A program made the translations under genes and the position numbers. This document shows, in pieces, positions 45,351 through 54,892 of a stretch of 64,000 bases of DNA. Within the stretch, counting starts at the first letter, position 1, and each line of letters starts with the position of its first letter. The notes below the pieces were generated by a model that worked only from the letters and a program-made list of their open reading frames with translations, made no database searches and had not been told where the DNA came from. Origin of the DNA: Mesorhizobium_L sp035547755 (GTDB lineage Bacteria; Pseudomonadota; Alphaproteobacteria; Rhizobiales; Rhizobiaceae); contig DASZUG010000074.1 in the NCBI GenBank assembly GCA_035547755.1, positions 62,001-126,000 of the forward strand, read 5' to 3'.

Positions 45351-46186
45351 GGCCGCGTTCCCTCCGCGAGGGAAAACGTGAACCGGCGGCTTGCCGCCCT
45401 GATGAGGAACATGATGGCGATGGTGGCGACGAGCAGGACAACGGACAGAGCCGCGGCGAAACCCCAATCCGCCTGCTCGACCTGTATCTCGATCAGATTC
45501 GCCATCATGGTGTCCTTGGGACCACCGATGAGAGCCGGCACGATGAAGAAGCCCATCGACAGCATGAAGACGAGCACAAAGCCGTTCACCGCTCCGTCGA
45601 GGCTGAGGGGAAGAAAGATTCGCCGGAAGGCATAGCCCGGGCTGGCGCCGAGGATGCGCGCGGCGCGGACGAAAGTGTGGTCGATTTCGGACATGCCGGA
45701 AAAGCATGCGACGATCATGAAGGGCAGAAGGACCTGCACCATAACGAGATAGACGGCGCCGGTCGTGTACATCAGCTTCAAAGGCGTCGCGGTTATGCCG
45801 AGATCGAGAAGAAGGGAGTTCACCATTCCCTGCCGTCCGAGCACGACCATCCACGCATAGGTCCGCACGAGGACGCTCATCCACATCGGAACAAGTACGA
45901 GGAACAAGAGAACCGGCCGCTGCCTTTCCGGCCGCGAGTAAATGAAATAGGAGATCGGATAGCCGACGAGCAGCGTCAGAAAGGAAACGACGACCGAAAC
46001 CCGCAAAGTCGTGATCAGGACGGAAAAATAAGCGCCGCTTCCAAAAAAGCGCGAGAAATAGTCGCCGGCCGCCGTTTCGCCCGTGAAACTTACCTTGAGC
46101 ATAAACAGGACGGGGACGACGAATACGACGAGAAGGAATGCGAGGCCCGGCAACACCAGAGCGCGCGTGGAAAGCGATCGTGACAT
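45347..46186 (-). CDS. ABC transporter permease, PotB-like
   Basis: A 279-residue inner-membrane permease with six hydrophobic segments, beginning ALVLPGLAFLLVVFVVPVLFMLKVSF. The coupling loop MSEIDHTFVRAARILGASPGYAFRRIFLPLS is clear. It pairs with the downstream PotC-like subunit and lies 38 bases after the binding-protein gene. Spermidine/putrescine-type permeases also carry other small organic ions, so the substrate remains open. Confidence 0.9.
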   Translation of the reverse strand: MSRSLSTRALVLPGLAFLLVVFVVPVLFMLKVSFTGETAAGDYFSRFFGSGAYFSVLITTLRVSVVVSFLTLLVGYPISYFIYSRPERQRPVLLFLVLVPMWMSVLVRTYAWMVVLGRQGMVNSLLLDLGITATPLKLMYTTGAVYLVMVQVLLPFMIVACFSGMSEIDHTFVRAARILGASPGYAFRRIFLPLSLDGAVNGFVLVFMLSMGFFIVPALIGGPKDTMMANLIEIQVEQADWGFAAALSVVLLVATIAIMFLIRAASRRFTFSLAEGTRP

Positions 46187-46224
46187 GCGCGAGCCTCGAT
46201 ATAGTCGTCTATCGCCAGGGCCGA

Positions 46225-47277
46225 TTATTGGAGCAGCCAGGCCTGGAAGCGCTCATCGAGCTTCGCGCGCCACTTGGCCCAGTAGGAATTGTCGCTTTCG
46301 AACTGCACCGCCACGTTTGGCGGGTAGGTCGGCATGCTTTCGGCCTGCTCTTTCGACATGTAGTCGTAGAGCTTCGGAACGAAGCCGGGATAAGGCATCT
46401 GCTTGGCGAAATCGGCGTTCATCTTCGCATCGGAGATGGTGAAGGCCAGATATTGCTCTGCTTCCTTCGGATGCTTCGCGCCGACCGGAATCGAATTGAA
46501 GGACGGCTTCAGCGAGCCTTCGTTCCAGATGATCCTGGCGGGCACGCCATCGGCGGCCAGTTTCGTAATGCGGCCGTTCCAGGCCGAGGTGTAATAGACG
46601 TCGCCATTCGCAAGCATCTGGACAGGCTGTGCGCCCGCGGTCCACCATGTCGTGATGTAAGGCTTGATCTCGTCCAGTTTCTTGAACGCGCGATCCACGC
46701 CTTCATCCGTCCGAAGGACATCGTAGATCTTGTCCTTCGAAACTCCGTCGGCGAGGAGGGCGAATTCGAGATTGTCGAGCGCGCCTTTCTGCAGGGCGCG
46801 AGGGCCGGGGAAATCCTTGACGTCCCAGAAGTCCTTCCAGGACTTCATCTCCTTGCCTTTCGGCAATTTGTCTGTCCTTACCGCCAGGATCGTCGAATAG
46901 CTTGCGACCGCCAGGCCATATTCCCGCTTCGCCATTTTGGGCATCTTGTTTTCGGGATCGATGACTTTCCAGTCCAGAGGCTGAAGATAATGACCCTCGA
47001 TGGCCTGCTGATATTCCGGCCCGCTCAACTCTGTCAGGTCCCAAAGCGCCTTTCCGGTAAGCTTCATCGCCTTCAGTGCCGAGATGCGGTTCGTGGTGGC
47101 GATGTTTTGGATCTGGATGCCCGTCTTCCTGGTGAAGGGCTCTTGGTAAACGGATTTCTGCACGTCGGTGAGGCTGCCGCCGGAGCCGCTGATGATGATC
47201 GTTTCCGCCGCCCAGACCGAAGCGGTGGAAAGCGACATCAGCCCCCCGAGGAGAAGTGCGGCCCATATTCTGCGCAT
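46225..47277 (-). CDS. ABC transporter periplasmic substrate-binding protein, PotD-like
   Basis: A 350-residue binding protein. The signal peptide MRRIWAALLLGGLMSLSTASVWAA precedes ETIIISGSGGSLTDVQKSVYQEPFTRKTGIQIQN, the typical family start. GNRISALK, WDLTELSG and DVYYTSAWNGRI are further family patterns. AGGAAGGAAC lies before the ATG. It delivers the ligand to the permeases encoded downstream. Confidence 0.9.
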   Translation of the reverse strand: MRRIWAALLLGGLMSLSTASVWAAETIIISGSGGSLTDVQKSVYQEPFTRKTGIQIQNIATTNRISALKAMKLTGKALWDLTELSGPEYQQAIEGHYLQPLDWKVIDPENKMPKMAKREYGLAVASYSTILAVRTDKLPKGKEMKSWKDFWDVKDFPGPRALQKGALDNLEFALLADGVSKDKIYDVLRTDEGVDRAFKKLDEIKPYITTWWTAGAQPVQMLANGDVYYTSAWNGRITKLAADGVPARIIWNEGSLKPSFNSIPVGAKHPKEAEQYLAFTISDAKMNADFAKQMPYPGFVPKLYDYMSKEQAESMPTYPPNVAVQFESDNSYWAKWRAKLDERFQAWLLQ

Positions 47278-47316
47278 GTTCCTTCCTTTCTTGATTTTTA
47301 TGCTTGCTGGTCCTGT

Positions 47317-48381
47317 CTAGGTATCGGCTCCAAAGATGACGACGTCATCGGGATGAAAACCGATGCTGATGAGGTCGCCGATTGCGGGTATCGGACGTCC
47401 TTCCCCCCGGCTCTCATGGAACTCGATCGTGTGTCCGCTTGGAAGAAGAACGTCGCAATAGACGGATGCGCCGCGAAAGCGGACCTGCGTTACATGGCCT
47501 TTCGCGACGATAAGGCGGGACAGGTCGTCATTCTCCGCCACGCGCCTTATCCGCTCGGGACGCAGGCTGATATGGCCGCACCCGACGCCGGTGAGCGAAC
47601 CCTCCATTCCCGCGATGACGGAGGCGCCGGCGCGCGACTTTTGTACCGGAAGGATGTTGGTGTTTCCGATGAACTCCGCGACGAAGCGATGGGCGGGAGA
47701 ATCATAGATGGCCTGCGGGGTATCGACCTGCAGGATGGAGCCGTTGCGCATGACAGCCACCCGGTCGCTCAAGGCAAGCGCCTCGCCCTGATCATGGGTA
47801 ACGAAGAGGATGGTGCAGCCGATTTCACGGTGCAGCCGCTTGATCTCCGCCTGCAGGGCCTCGCGCAGTTTCAGATCGAGAGCGCTCAGGGATTCGTCCA
47901 TCAGGAGAACCGGCGGACGGAAGGCGATCGATCTCGCGATCGCCACCCTTTGCTGCTGGCCTCCCGAAAGGGTTCGCGGCATACGAGCGGCATATTCGGT
48001 CAGATGGACCGTCTCCAGCGATTCCATCACCGTCCGGTGGATCGATGCCTTTGGATATTTGCGCAGGCGGAGCGGGAACGCGACATTCTCGAACACGGTC
48101 AGATGGGGAAACAGGGAGAAGTTCTGGAAAACCATCCCTAGATTGCGCTTTTCGGGCGGCAGGTTCGTTACCGTGCGCCCGCCGATTTCGACCTCGCCCT
48201 CTGTCGCGTCGGTGAATCCCGCAAGTATGTTCAGCGCGGTCGTCTTTCCCGAACCCGAAGGGCCGAGGAGGGTAACGAATTCACCTTCCGCGATTTGCAG
48301 GCTGAAGCGTTCCAATGCGATCGCGCTGCCGTAACGCTTCGTCACGGAACGAAACTCTACCGTGGCTCCCTTGGCGCCCAC
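47317..48381 (-). CDS. ABC transporter ATPase, PotA-like
   Basis: A 354-residue ATPase with a C-terminal TOBE/OB regulatory domain. Walker A is GPSGSGKTT near residue 37, the signature LSGGQQQRVAIARSIA near 137 and Walker B PPVLLMDESLSALD (Ser where most have Pro). The start is GTG at 48381 with GAGG 8-9 bases upstream. It is first in a six-gene operon: ATPase, binding protein, two permeases, crotonase-like protein, acyl-CoA ligase. The divergent TetR gene probably controls it. Confidence 0.92.
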   Translation of the reverse strand: MGAKGATVEFRSVTKRYGSAIALERFSLQIAEGEFVTLLGPSGSGKTTALNILAGFTDATEGEVEIGGRTVTNLPPEKRNLGMVFQNFSLFPHLTVFENVAFPLRLRKYPKASIHRTVMESLETVHLTEYAARMPRTLSGGQQQRVAIARSIAFRPPVLLMDESLSALDLKLREALQAEIKRLHREIGCTILFVTHDQGEALALSDRVAVMRNGSILQVDTPQAIYDSPAHRFVAEFIGNTNILPVQKSRAGASVIAGMEGSLTGVGCGHISLRPERIRRVAENDDLSRLIVAKGHVTQVRFRGASVYCDVLLPSGHTIEFHESRGEGRPIPAIGDLISIGFHPDDVVIFGADT

Positions 48382-48414
48382 TTGCTACCTCACTCCCTGT
48401 ATGACGAGTCGATA

Positions 48415-48438
48415 ATTGATAATGACGTCAGTGTCAAT
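48415..48438. promoter_or_regulatory. Operator between PotA-like and TetR genes
   Basis: ATTGA-n3-TGACGTCA-n3-TCAAT is a 24-base interrupted palindrome with a perfect TGACGTCA core. Placed 34 bases from the ATPase GTG and 54 bases from the TetR ATG, it is well sited to control both promoters. Confidence 0.75.
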
Positions 48439-48491
48439 TTTCTTTGCGATCCAAATTGCAAAAGCGGGGTCGATCTGCCACAAGCCAACTT

Positions 48492-49205
48492 ATGGATGAT
48501 ATCCGTTCAACCGAAACACCTGCCGTCGACGGCTTCCGATTGGTCGACGTCCTCAACGATCGCCTGCATGCCATGCAGCACAGATCCAAGCGTGCCCGCA
48601 CGCGCGCGGCTCTCATCGCCGCCACCGCGCTGGAAATGGAACGCTCGGGTTTCGAAGGATTGACGGTGGCGAGGATCGCGGATGCGGCGGGCGTCGCCCA
48701 CGGGACATTCTACACATATTTCGCCAATGGCGCGGAAGCCGCCATGGTTGTCCGCCGCTTTTACCAGGCTGCCATAAGATGCTTTCGTCCGCATGGGAGC
48801 GGCGGCCTCAGCGCATTTGAGGCTATTTTGCGGATGAACCGTTTCTATGTCCGGAGTTTCGCGAGAAACGCGCGTCTGCTCCGGGCGATCCAGATGCTGC
48901 TTTACACGCGTGCCGATTATGCAGCCGAGCGCGATCGGATCAACCATCGATGGTCCATGGCGATCCTTCATGACCTTGGAAAGCGTGGACAATTGGCGGA
49001 GGAGCTGGGCTCAGGGATCTCCGAGTTGCTGGTGAGATCGGCCATTGCAATGGCCGATGAACTGCTTCGCGAGATATATGTCCATGAAAGCGCGAGCCTC
49101 GCTGAACTCGCGCGCCGGGAGGAGAATGTGGCCGAGGTGATTTCGCTTTCCTGGTACCGTATTCTCTATGCACGCGACCCGGCGGCGTCGATCAATTTTG
49201 GATAG
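48492..49205 (+). CDS. TetR-family transcriptional regulator
   Basis: A 237-residue regulator. The helix-turn-helix lies near residues 35-80: TRAALIAATALEMERSGFEGLTVARIADAAGVAHGTFYTYF. The C-terminal ligand domain is long (about 150 residues) and unusual in sequence. I start at the ATG at 48492. It is divergent from the importer/CoA-ligase operon and shares the operator at 48415-48438. Ligand is likely the imported acid or its CoA ester; that is inference. Confidence 0.9.
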   Translation: MDDIRSTETPAVDGFRLVDVLNDRLHAMQHRSKRARTRAALIAATALEMERSGFEGLTVARIADAAGVAHGTFYTYFANGAEAAMVVRRFYQAAIRCFRPHGSGGLSAFEAILRMNRFYVRSFARNARLLRAIQMLLYTRADYAAERDRINHRWSMAILHDLGKRGQLAEELGSGISELLVRSAIAMADELLREIYVHESASLAELARREENVAEVISLSWYRILYARDPAASINFG

Positions 49206-49389
49206 CGGCGTATAGCTGATGGACGATCTGTCGCTTGCCGGGCGGCGCTCGGAAATCTTCAAGCGCCGTAAGGCCGCCGCTCGAACGCATGTCGTGAAGG
49301 ACGCCCTTTGCATAGGCTACCGGGGGAGCTATTGAAATAGCATAGCAGCCGCTAGCCCATTTCAACGAAATTCAGGCAGGGACTTGTTC

Positions 49390-50352
49390 ATGACGATCGA
49401 AAGCCAGGCCGTCGCTTCGAAGCTATCCCGCACGGCGATCTTCCTCGTGGCCACGCTGAACGAAGGCGATGATAGCCTGGACGCGGTGCGGGCCATGTGC
49501 GGCGACCTTGCCGGCTTCGTCCGGGCGGTGGGCTTTCGTGATCTCGATGGCGGGCTGTCCTGCATCATGGGATTCGGCTCGGCGGCATGGGACCGGTTGT
49601 TCGGAACGCCACGGCCCAGGGAACTCCATCCTTTTCGGGAAATCCGCGGCCAGCACCACGCGGTGGCGACGCCGGGCGACATCCTGTTCCACATCCGCGC
49701 ACGCAGCACGGACCTGTGCTTCGAGCTGGCAATGCAGATCACTGCTCGGCTCGGCAAGGCGATCACGGTCGTCGATGAGACGCACGGCTTCAAGTTCTTC
49801 GATCAGCGCGACATGATCGGCTTCGTCGACGGCACCGAGAATCCGGTTGGCCAGGAGAGTCTCGACGCCGTCCTGATCGGCGACGAGGATTCCGCCTTCG
49901 CCGGCGGCAGCTACGTCATCGTGCAGAAATATCTGCATGACCTCAAAGGCTGGAACGCATTGCCGATCGAACGGCAGGAGGCGATCATCGGCCGCAAGAA
50001 GCTCTCCGATATCGAGCTGGAGGATTCGGTCAAGCCCTCCTGGGCGCACAATGCCCTGGCCTCGATTACGGGCGAGGACGGCGAGGAGATCAAGATCGTG
50101 CGCGACAACATGCCTTTCGGCACGATCGGCAAGGGCGAGTTCGGCACCTATTTCATTGGCTATTCCCGATCGCCGTCGCGGATCGAGCGGATGCTCGAGA
50201 ACATGTTCGTCGGCAATCCGCCAGGCAATTACGACCGTCTGCTCGATTTCAGCCGCGCGACGACGGGAAACCTCTTCTTCGTGCCGCCCGCGACCTTCCT
50301 CGGCAGCGCCGGCCCAGCCGTGCAGAGTTCCGCCACGCCAAAGCCGGCCTGA
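49390..50352 (+). CDS. Dyp-type (dye-decolourising) haem peroxidase
   Basis: A 320-residue peroxidase. The GxxDG signature appears as IGFVDGTENPVGQESL near residues 143-158, with the catalytic Asp; the proximal-haem His is probably the one in SVKPSWAHNALAS near 216-220, and the distal Arg in IVRDNMPFGTIG near 238. No signal or Tat peptide, so cytoplasmic (YfeX-like), or cargo for an encapsulin, but no encapsulin is nearby. AGGGA lies before the ATG. Single gene. Confidence 0.92.
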   Translation: MTIESQAVASKLSRTAIFLVATLNEGDDSLDAVRAMCGDLAGFVRAVGFRDLDGGLSCIMGFGSAAWDRLFGTPRPRELHPFREIRGQHHAVATPGDILFHIRARSTDLCFELAMQITARLGKAITVVDETHGFKFFDQRDMIGFVDGTENPVGQESLDAVLIGDEDSAFAGGSYVIVQKYLHDLKGWNALPIERQEAIIGRKKLSDIELEDSVKPSWAHNALASITGEDGEEIKIVRDNMPFGTIGKGEFGTYFIGYSRSPSRIERMLENMFVGNPPGNYDRLLDFSRATTGNLFFVPPATFLGSAGPAVQSSATPKPA

Positions 50353-50540
50353 GCGATCACTGCGCCGCCCTCATCGAGCGCCTGCGTCCATCGCGTCCGG
50401 GTCCTGACGGCATTGATAAGCCAGAAATAGAAAGCCCCGACCTGCCGCAGGGGCGGGAATTATCGAAGAGGCCTGCGGCTCCCGGGGTGGGCGGGAATGT
50501 CAGTCGCCCTGCTCTGCAGGCCGCGTCTGGCAGAAAGCCC

Positions 50541-50564
50541 CCATCTAATCATGAAAGGCTCTAA
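50541..50564. repeat. Degenerate copy of the dispersed inverted-repeat element
   Basis: CCATCTAATCATGAAAGGCTCTAA corresponds, inverted, to the ends of the elements at 42008 and 22710-22743. Only one arm is seen, downstream of the sugar ABC ATPase gene. Confidence 0.6.
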
Positions 50565-50624
50565 TGCCGGTCGTGGGCCGTGCCGCGTTTGGTCCCTTGA
50601 TTCCCCGAGCGGCAAAACATTGCT

Positions 50625-51677
50625 TCAAATACGGGCCCCGGAGGCGGCATTGAAGAAATGTGCATGGGAGAGGTCGAAGCCGAGTCGCACCCGATCGCCA
50701 ACCGAAACGTCCGGGCGGCCCGCGATCCGCCAGCAGACATCGCGACCGGCGACACTCAGGATGACATAAGTCTCCGCGCCGAGGTTTTCGATAACCTGGA
50801 CGGTGCCCGGTATGCCGCCGCTGTCGACGGGGCGCAGATCTTCCGGCCGCACCCCCATATCCACCTTCTTTTCGTGCGCGGAGACCGGCCCGATATCGAT
50901 CCTCCCCTCCTCCGAAGGCAGGAAGAGCCGGCCACTGTCGACCTCGCCCGGGAAAACGTTGATCGCCGGCGAGCCGATGAATTCGGCGACGAAGCGATTG
51001 GCCGGCCGGTCATAGAGCTCGAGCGGACTGCCGGCCTGCGCGATCCGGCCCTTGTCAAGAACGACGATGCGATCCGCCATCGTCATCGCCTCGACCTGGT
51101 CATGCGTGACATAGACGGATGTCGCTTCCAGCCGTTGATGCAGCTTGCGGACTTCCGTACGCATTTGCACCCGAAGCTGGGCATCAAGATTGGAGAGCGG
51201 CTCATCAAAGAGAAAAACCTTGGGCCGCCGCACGATGGCGCGCCCCATCGCGACGCGCTGGCGCTGGCCGCCTGACAGCGCGCGCGGCAGGCGATCAAGA
51301 TAGGGCATCAACTCCAGCGAGGTCGCCGCACCCTCGACGACCTGCCGGATCCTGCCGGGTTGCTCCTTCCGGAGCGCCATCGAGAAGCCCATGTTCTTCG
51401 CGACATTCATATGCGGATAAAGCGCATAGCTCTGGAACACCATGGCGATATCGCGCTCGCGCGGTTCCAGATCGTTGACGATACGGCCGCCGATGGAGAT
51501 GCTGCCCTCGGAAATGGCTTCCAGCCCCGCAATCATTCGCAGCAACGTCGATTTCCCGCAGCCCGAGGGGCCGACGAGCACGACAAACTCGCCATTGTCG
51601 ATCGTCAGGTCGATGTCGTGGATGACCTCGACGCCGCCGAAGCGCTTATGCACGTTTTCGAGCTGAACCTCAGCCAT
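50625..51677 (-). CDS. Sugar ABC transporter ATPase (UgpC/MsmK-like)
   Basis: A 350-residue CUT1-type ATPase. Walker A GPSGCGKST near residue 37, signature LSGGQRQRVAMGRAIVRRP near 134, Walker B KVFLFDEPLSNLDAQLR, then a C-terminal TOBE domain with MGVRPEDLRPV. It energises the two permeases encoded just upstream. It is last of the four-gene sugar importer operon (binding protein, two permeases, ATPase). Confidence 0.93.
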   Translation of the reverse strand: MAEVQLENVHKRFGGVEVIHDIDLTIDNGEFVVLVGPSGCGKSTLLRMIAGLEAISEGSISIGGRIVNDLEPRERDIAMVFQSYALYPHMNVAKNMGFSMALRKEQPGRIRQVVEGAATSLELMPYLDRLPRALSGGQRQRVAMGRAIVRRPKVFLFDEPLSNLDAQLRVQMRTEVRKLHQRLEATSVYVTHDQVEAMTMADRIVVLDKGRIAQAGSPLELYDRPANRFVAEFIGSPAINVFPGEVDSGRLFLPSEEGRIDIGPVSAHEKKVDMGVRPEDLRPVDSGGIPGTVQVIENLGAETYVILSVAGRDVCWRIAGRPDVSVGDRVRLGFDLSHAHFFNAASGARI

Positions 51678-51692
51678 GGCCTGCTCCGCTTC

Positions 51693-52526
51693 TCATTTTA
51701 CCGCGCCCATCGTCAGACCTTGAACGACGAAACGCTGGCCGAAAAACATCAATACCAGCGCCGGGATGGTCGACAGGATCGAGGCGGCGGCCATCTGGCC
51801 GTATTGGATCTCGTATTCCTGGGCGAAACGGGCGATTGCCACGGGCACCGTTGCCGTGGCGCGGCTGGTGAGGTTGAGCGCGACCGCGAACTCGTTCCAG
51901 GAGAATACAAACGCCAGCACACCCGCCGCGATCAGTCCGGGCGCCACGAGCGGCAGCGAGATGCGCCAGAACGCATCGACGCGACGACAGCCGTCGACGC
52001 GGGCAGCGTCCTCGATCTCGATCGGAATTTCGTTGAAATAGGCCATCATCATCCAGATCGTCATCGGCAGGTTGAGCGTGATGTGCGCCAGGATGAGGCC
52101 GGAGAGCGTCTGATAAAGGCCGATCTCCCGAAAGATCAGGTACCATGGCCCGATCAGGGTGAGCGGCGGGATCATGTTGAAGATCAGCGTCCAGGCGAGG
52201 AAACCGCGCGCGATCCATCTCTTCCAGGACAGCCGGCTCAACGAATAGGCGGCCAAGGTGCCGACGATCAGGACGCAGACCGTCGAGACGGTGGCGACGA
52301 CGATGCTGTTCCAGAGGTTGAGGGGAAAATCCGATCGCGGCGAATAAAGCACATCCAGATAGTTGAACCATGTGGGCGGGAATATCCAAGCGCCCTGCAA
52401 TATCGCGATCTGATATTTGAACGACTGCAACGCCACCCACAAAAAGGGCGCTATGATGATGAAGATGCCGAATGCCAATAGGGTGTAAGCGGCAGCTTTC
52501 GAAGGACCGCGCAACGCCAGCATCAT
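51693..52526 (-). CDS. Sugar ABC transporter permease (UgpE/MalG-like)
   Basis: A 277-residue inner-membrane permease with six hydrophobic segments. The EAA coupling loop is EIPIEIEDAARVDGCRRVDAFWRISLPLVAPGLIA near 185-219. The ATG at 52526 overlaps the stop of the partner permease by four bases. Upstream open frame to 53192 merely runs through that gene in another frame. Confidence 0.92.
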   Translation of the reverse strand: MMLALRGPSKAAAYTLLAFGIFIIIAPFLWVALQSFKYQIAILQGAWIFPPTWFNYLDVLYSPRSDFPLNLWNSIVVATVSTVCVLIVGTLAAYSLSRLSWKRWIARGFLAWTLIFNMIPPLTLIGPWYLIFREIGLYQTLSGLILAHITLNLPMTIWMMMAYFNEIPIEIEDAARVDGCRRVDAFWRISLPLVAPGLIAAGVLAFVFSWNEFAVALNLTSRATATVPVAIARFAQEYEIQYGQMAAASILSTIPALVLMFFGQRFVVQGLTMGAVK

Positions 52527-53473
52527 CGCCTCCCGACCGCGGTGGCGGCGCGCTGGCCGACCCAAAGGAAGGCGATCGTGGCCGCGATGATGGCGAGCGA
52601 AAGCAGCGCGCCGTAGCCTATCTGGTTCTCCTCGAAGAATACCTTGTAGAGATGCAGGCTGACGACCTCGGTCGACGTGCCAGGCCCTCCGGAGGTGAGC
52701 AGGAAAACCTCGTCGAAGACCTTGAATGCGAGGATGACGCGGAAGAGAAGCGCAACCGCGATCGCCGGCTTCATCAAGGGGACGATAATCTTGAAGACAA
52801 GATCGCGGTTCCTGGCGCCGTCGATCCGCGCCGCCTCGATGACCTCCTTCGGCAGACCTTCGGCCGCCGCGAACAGGATCAGGAACACGAACGGCGTCCA
52901 GTGCCATATATCGACGATGATGATCGAGAAGAGCGCCACCGAAAGCGAACCAAGCCAATCCACGGGCTGAAGGCCGACGACCATGAGCGCCTGGTTGATG
53001 ACGCCGAAGTCGAGGTTGAACATCAGCTTCCACATCGAACCGATCGCCACTGGCGGCATCAGGATCGGCACGATGAGAATCGTGCGGATCAACCCCTTCC
53101 CTGCCGTCACCGACGCGACCAGGATAGCCAGGGCGAGGCCCAGAACCATCTCGACGGAAACGCTGATCACAGCGAAAACAAGCGTATTCCATAGGGCGAT
53201 GGCGAATATATCGTCACTGAACAAGTCACGCAGATTCGCCAGCGGCGTAAAAGTCCAGATTTCCTTTGCTTGCGAAAAGCTGATCGTGTGCACCGACATG
53301 GCGAAGAGGTCGATGAGCGGATAGGCGGTCAGGAAGAGGAGAAGCAGGGCCGCCGGACCCAGTGTAAACCATTTGAAATGCCGATCGATAAAATCCACCA
53401 GCCCTGCTTTGTGCTTCAGGTGAAACCCTGCCTCGATCGCCGCCGGGCTTTCCGCATCAGCTGAACGGGTCAC
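52523..53473 (-). CDS. Sugar ABC transporter permease (UgpA/MalF-like)
   Basis: A 316-residue inner-membrane permease, GTG start. After a polar N terminus, FTLGPAALLLLFLTAYPLIDLFAMSV begins the membrane part; the EAA loop is GLPKEVIEAARIDGARNRDLVFKIIVPLMKPAI near 210-242. It partners the MalG-like subunit. It follows the binding-protein gene by 57 bases. Confidence 0.92.
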   Translation of the reverse strand: MTRSADAESPAAIEAGFHLKHKAGLVDFIDRHFKWFTLGPAALLLLFLTAYPLIDLFAMSVHTISFSQAKEIWTFTPLANLRDLFSDDIFAIALWNTLVFAVISVSVEMVLGLALAILVASVTAGKGLIRTILIVPILMPPVAIGSMWKLMFNLDFGVINQALMVVGLQPVDWLGSLSVALFSIIIVDIWHWTPFVFLILFAAAEGLPKEVIEAARIDGARNRDLVFKIIVPLMKPAIAVALLFRVILAFKVFDEVFLLTSGGPGTSTEVVSLHLYKVFFEENQIGYGALLSLAIIAATIAFLWVGQRAATAVGRR

Positions 53474-53530
53474 GGTTGTTTCTCTTTAGCCCTGCAGGGG
53501 GTCTGCTGGAGGGGCCGACAGCGAATCTTC

Positions 53531-54892
53531 TCATTCCGGCAGCGCTGCGATCCTGCCGGTCTTGCGGCCGTGCTTCTTGAAGATGCCATAGAAATCGTCA
53601 GCGGCCTTGTTCAGCGCCTGCGCCGAACTCAATTGGCCGATCAGCGCCTGATTGAGCCTCAACCCGAGTGCGTTGGTCACTTCGGCGCTCTCGGCATAGC
53701 CAAAGACCTGCTTGCCGTATGGGATTTCGTCCTCATAGGCCTGCATCCAGCGGAACTTGGATTTCTGCTTCAGATCCGAATCGAAAACGTCCTTTCGGAC
53801 CGGGATGCCTCCGCCGACCGCATAGGCGTATTGCGCCTTGTAGGTCAGGAACCATTTGGCGAAGGCAATAGCGCCTTTCTTGCCGGCGTCCGAGGCGTTC
53901 TTCGGAATGCCGAAAACCCAGCTTCCGATCGCCACGCCGGGTTTTGCGTCGGGCTTGGCGAGCGGCAGCACGGCCGCGTCCATCTTGCCGACGACCGCCG
54001 ATTTCTGCGGATTGTCGAAATTGGGGAAGGACGCCACGACGGCCTGCGCCTGCATGCCTTTGCCTGTCTGAATAAGCTGGATGAGATCCCCCTGGCTGAG
54101 CGTGCCGGCATTGGAGGGTGCGCAGGCATGAGAAACCTGCAGGAACTTGTCGAGAGCGGCCTTGGCCTGGGGACTGTTGATGGTCACGGTGAAATCGCCA
54201 TTCTCGGCGTCGCGGACGCCACTGGCGCCATAGGAAAGCATGTAGGCCATCCAATCGTAGTAGATCGAATCTCCCTTCTCGCCGCGCTGTAAATAACCGT
54301 AGGATTTCGGCGGATTCTGCAGCACCTTGCAATTGGCGATGACGTCGTCGAAGGTCTTCGGCACCTTCAGTCCCTTCTGCTTGAAGACGTCCGAGCGATA
54401 ATAGAGCAGCTCGACATTGCCGTTTGGCGGAAAGCCCATCAGCTTGCCCGTCTTGCAGGTGCGGAACTGCTTGGCGGCATCCCAGCAATGGGCGTCGCCA
54501 AGCGCGTAAACCTGATCGGGGAGCTTGAAATCCGGGTCGATTTCCTTGAGCGGTTCAAGGAAGCCGCCGCTGTAGAATTCGATCGTCCATGTGCTGTTGA
54601 TATTGATGAGGTCATAGGGACTGGCGCCCGGATTGCGCACCGCGTCGCGGCCTTTCTGCAGCATGCCCGGGAAGGGCGTCACCTCGAGATTGACCTTGTT
54701 GCCGGTCTGCTTCTGGTAGAGATCGACCACGTTTTCGAAGCCATCATACCAAGGCGAAGCATTGATCAGGATAGTGATCGGGGCCTGCTTGCCGACATCC
54801 AGAAAGCTTTCGTCCGCAAGGACCTGTCCCGTGGCGAGAAAGGTTCCCACGGCAACTCCCAACAGGGTTCGCCCAAAGTAACGTGGCTTCAT
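53531..54892 (-). CDS. Sugar ABC transporter substrate-binding protein
   Basis: A 453-residue periplasmic binding protein of the CUT1 type. The signal peptide MKPRYFGRTLLGVAVGTFLATGQVLA is followed by a long bilobal domain with GKQAPITILINASPWYDGFENVVDLYQKQTGNKVNLEVTPFPGML. GGAGG lies 6 bases before the ATG at 54892. It is first in the sugar importer operon, divergent from a LysR gene that shares its upstream region. Substrate is probably an oligosaccharide or modified sugar handled by the sulfatase, kinase and oxidoreductases nearby. Confidence 0.92.
   Translation of the reverse strand: MKPRYFGRTLLGVAVGTFLATGQVLADESFLDVGKQAPITILINASPWYDGFENVVDLYQKQTGNKVNLEVTPFPGMLQKGRDAVRNPGASPYDLININSTWTIEFYSGGFLEPLKEIDPDFKLPDQVYALGDAHCWDAAKQFRTCKTGKLMGFPPNGNVELLYYRSDVFKQKGLKVPKTFDDVIANCKVLQNPPKSYGYLQRGEKGDSIYYDWMAYMLSYGASGVRDAENGDFTVTINSPQAKAALDKFLQVSHACAPSNAGTLSQGDLIQLIQTGKGMQAQAVVASFPNFDNPQKSAVVGKMDAAVLPLAKPDAKPGVAIGSWVFGIPKNASDAGKKGAIAFAKWFLTYKAQYAYAVGGGIPVRKDVFDSDLKQKSKFRWMQAYEDEIPYGKQVFGYAESAEVTNALGLRLNQALIGQLSSAQALNKAADDFYGIFKKHGRKTGRIAALPE

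Noticed and set aside
45351..45884. N-terminal extension of the PotC-like permease
   Set aside because: It overlaps the PotB-like gene in another frame; the ATG at 45350 overlaps that gene's stop.
46138..48141. A 667-codon open frame on the plus strand
   Set aside because: It is antisense to the PotD- and PotA-like genes, which have clear motifs; long antisense frames are common in GC-rich DNA.
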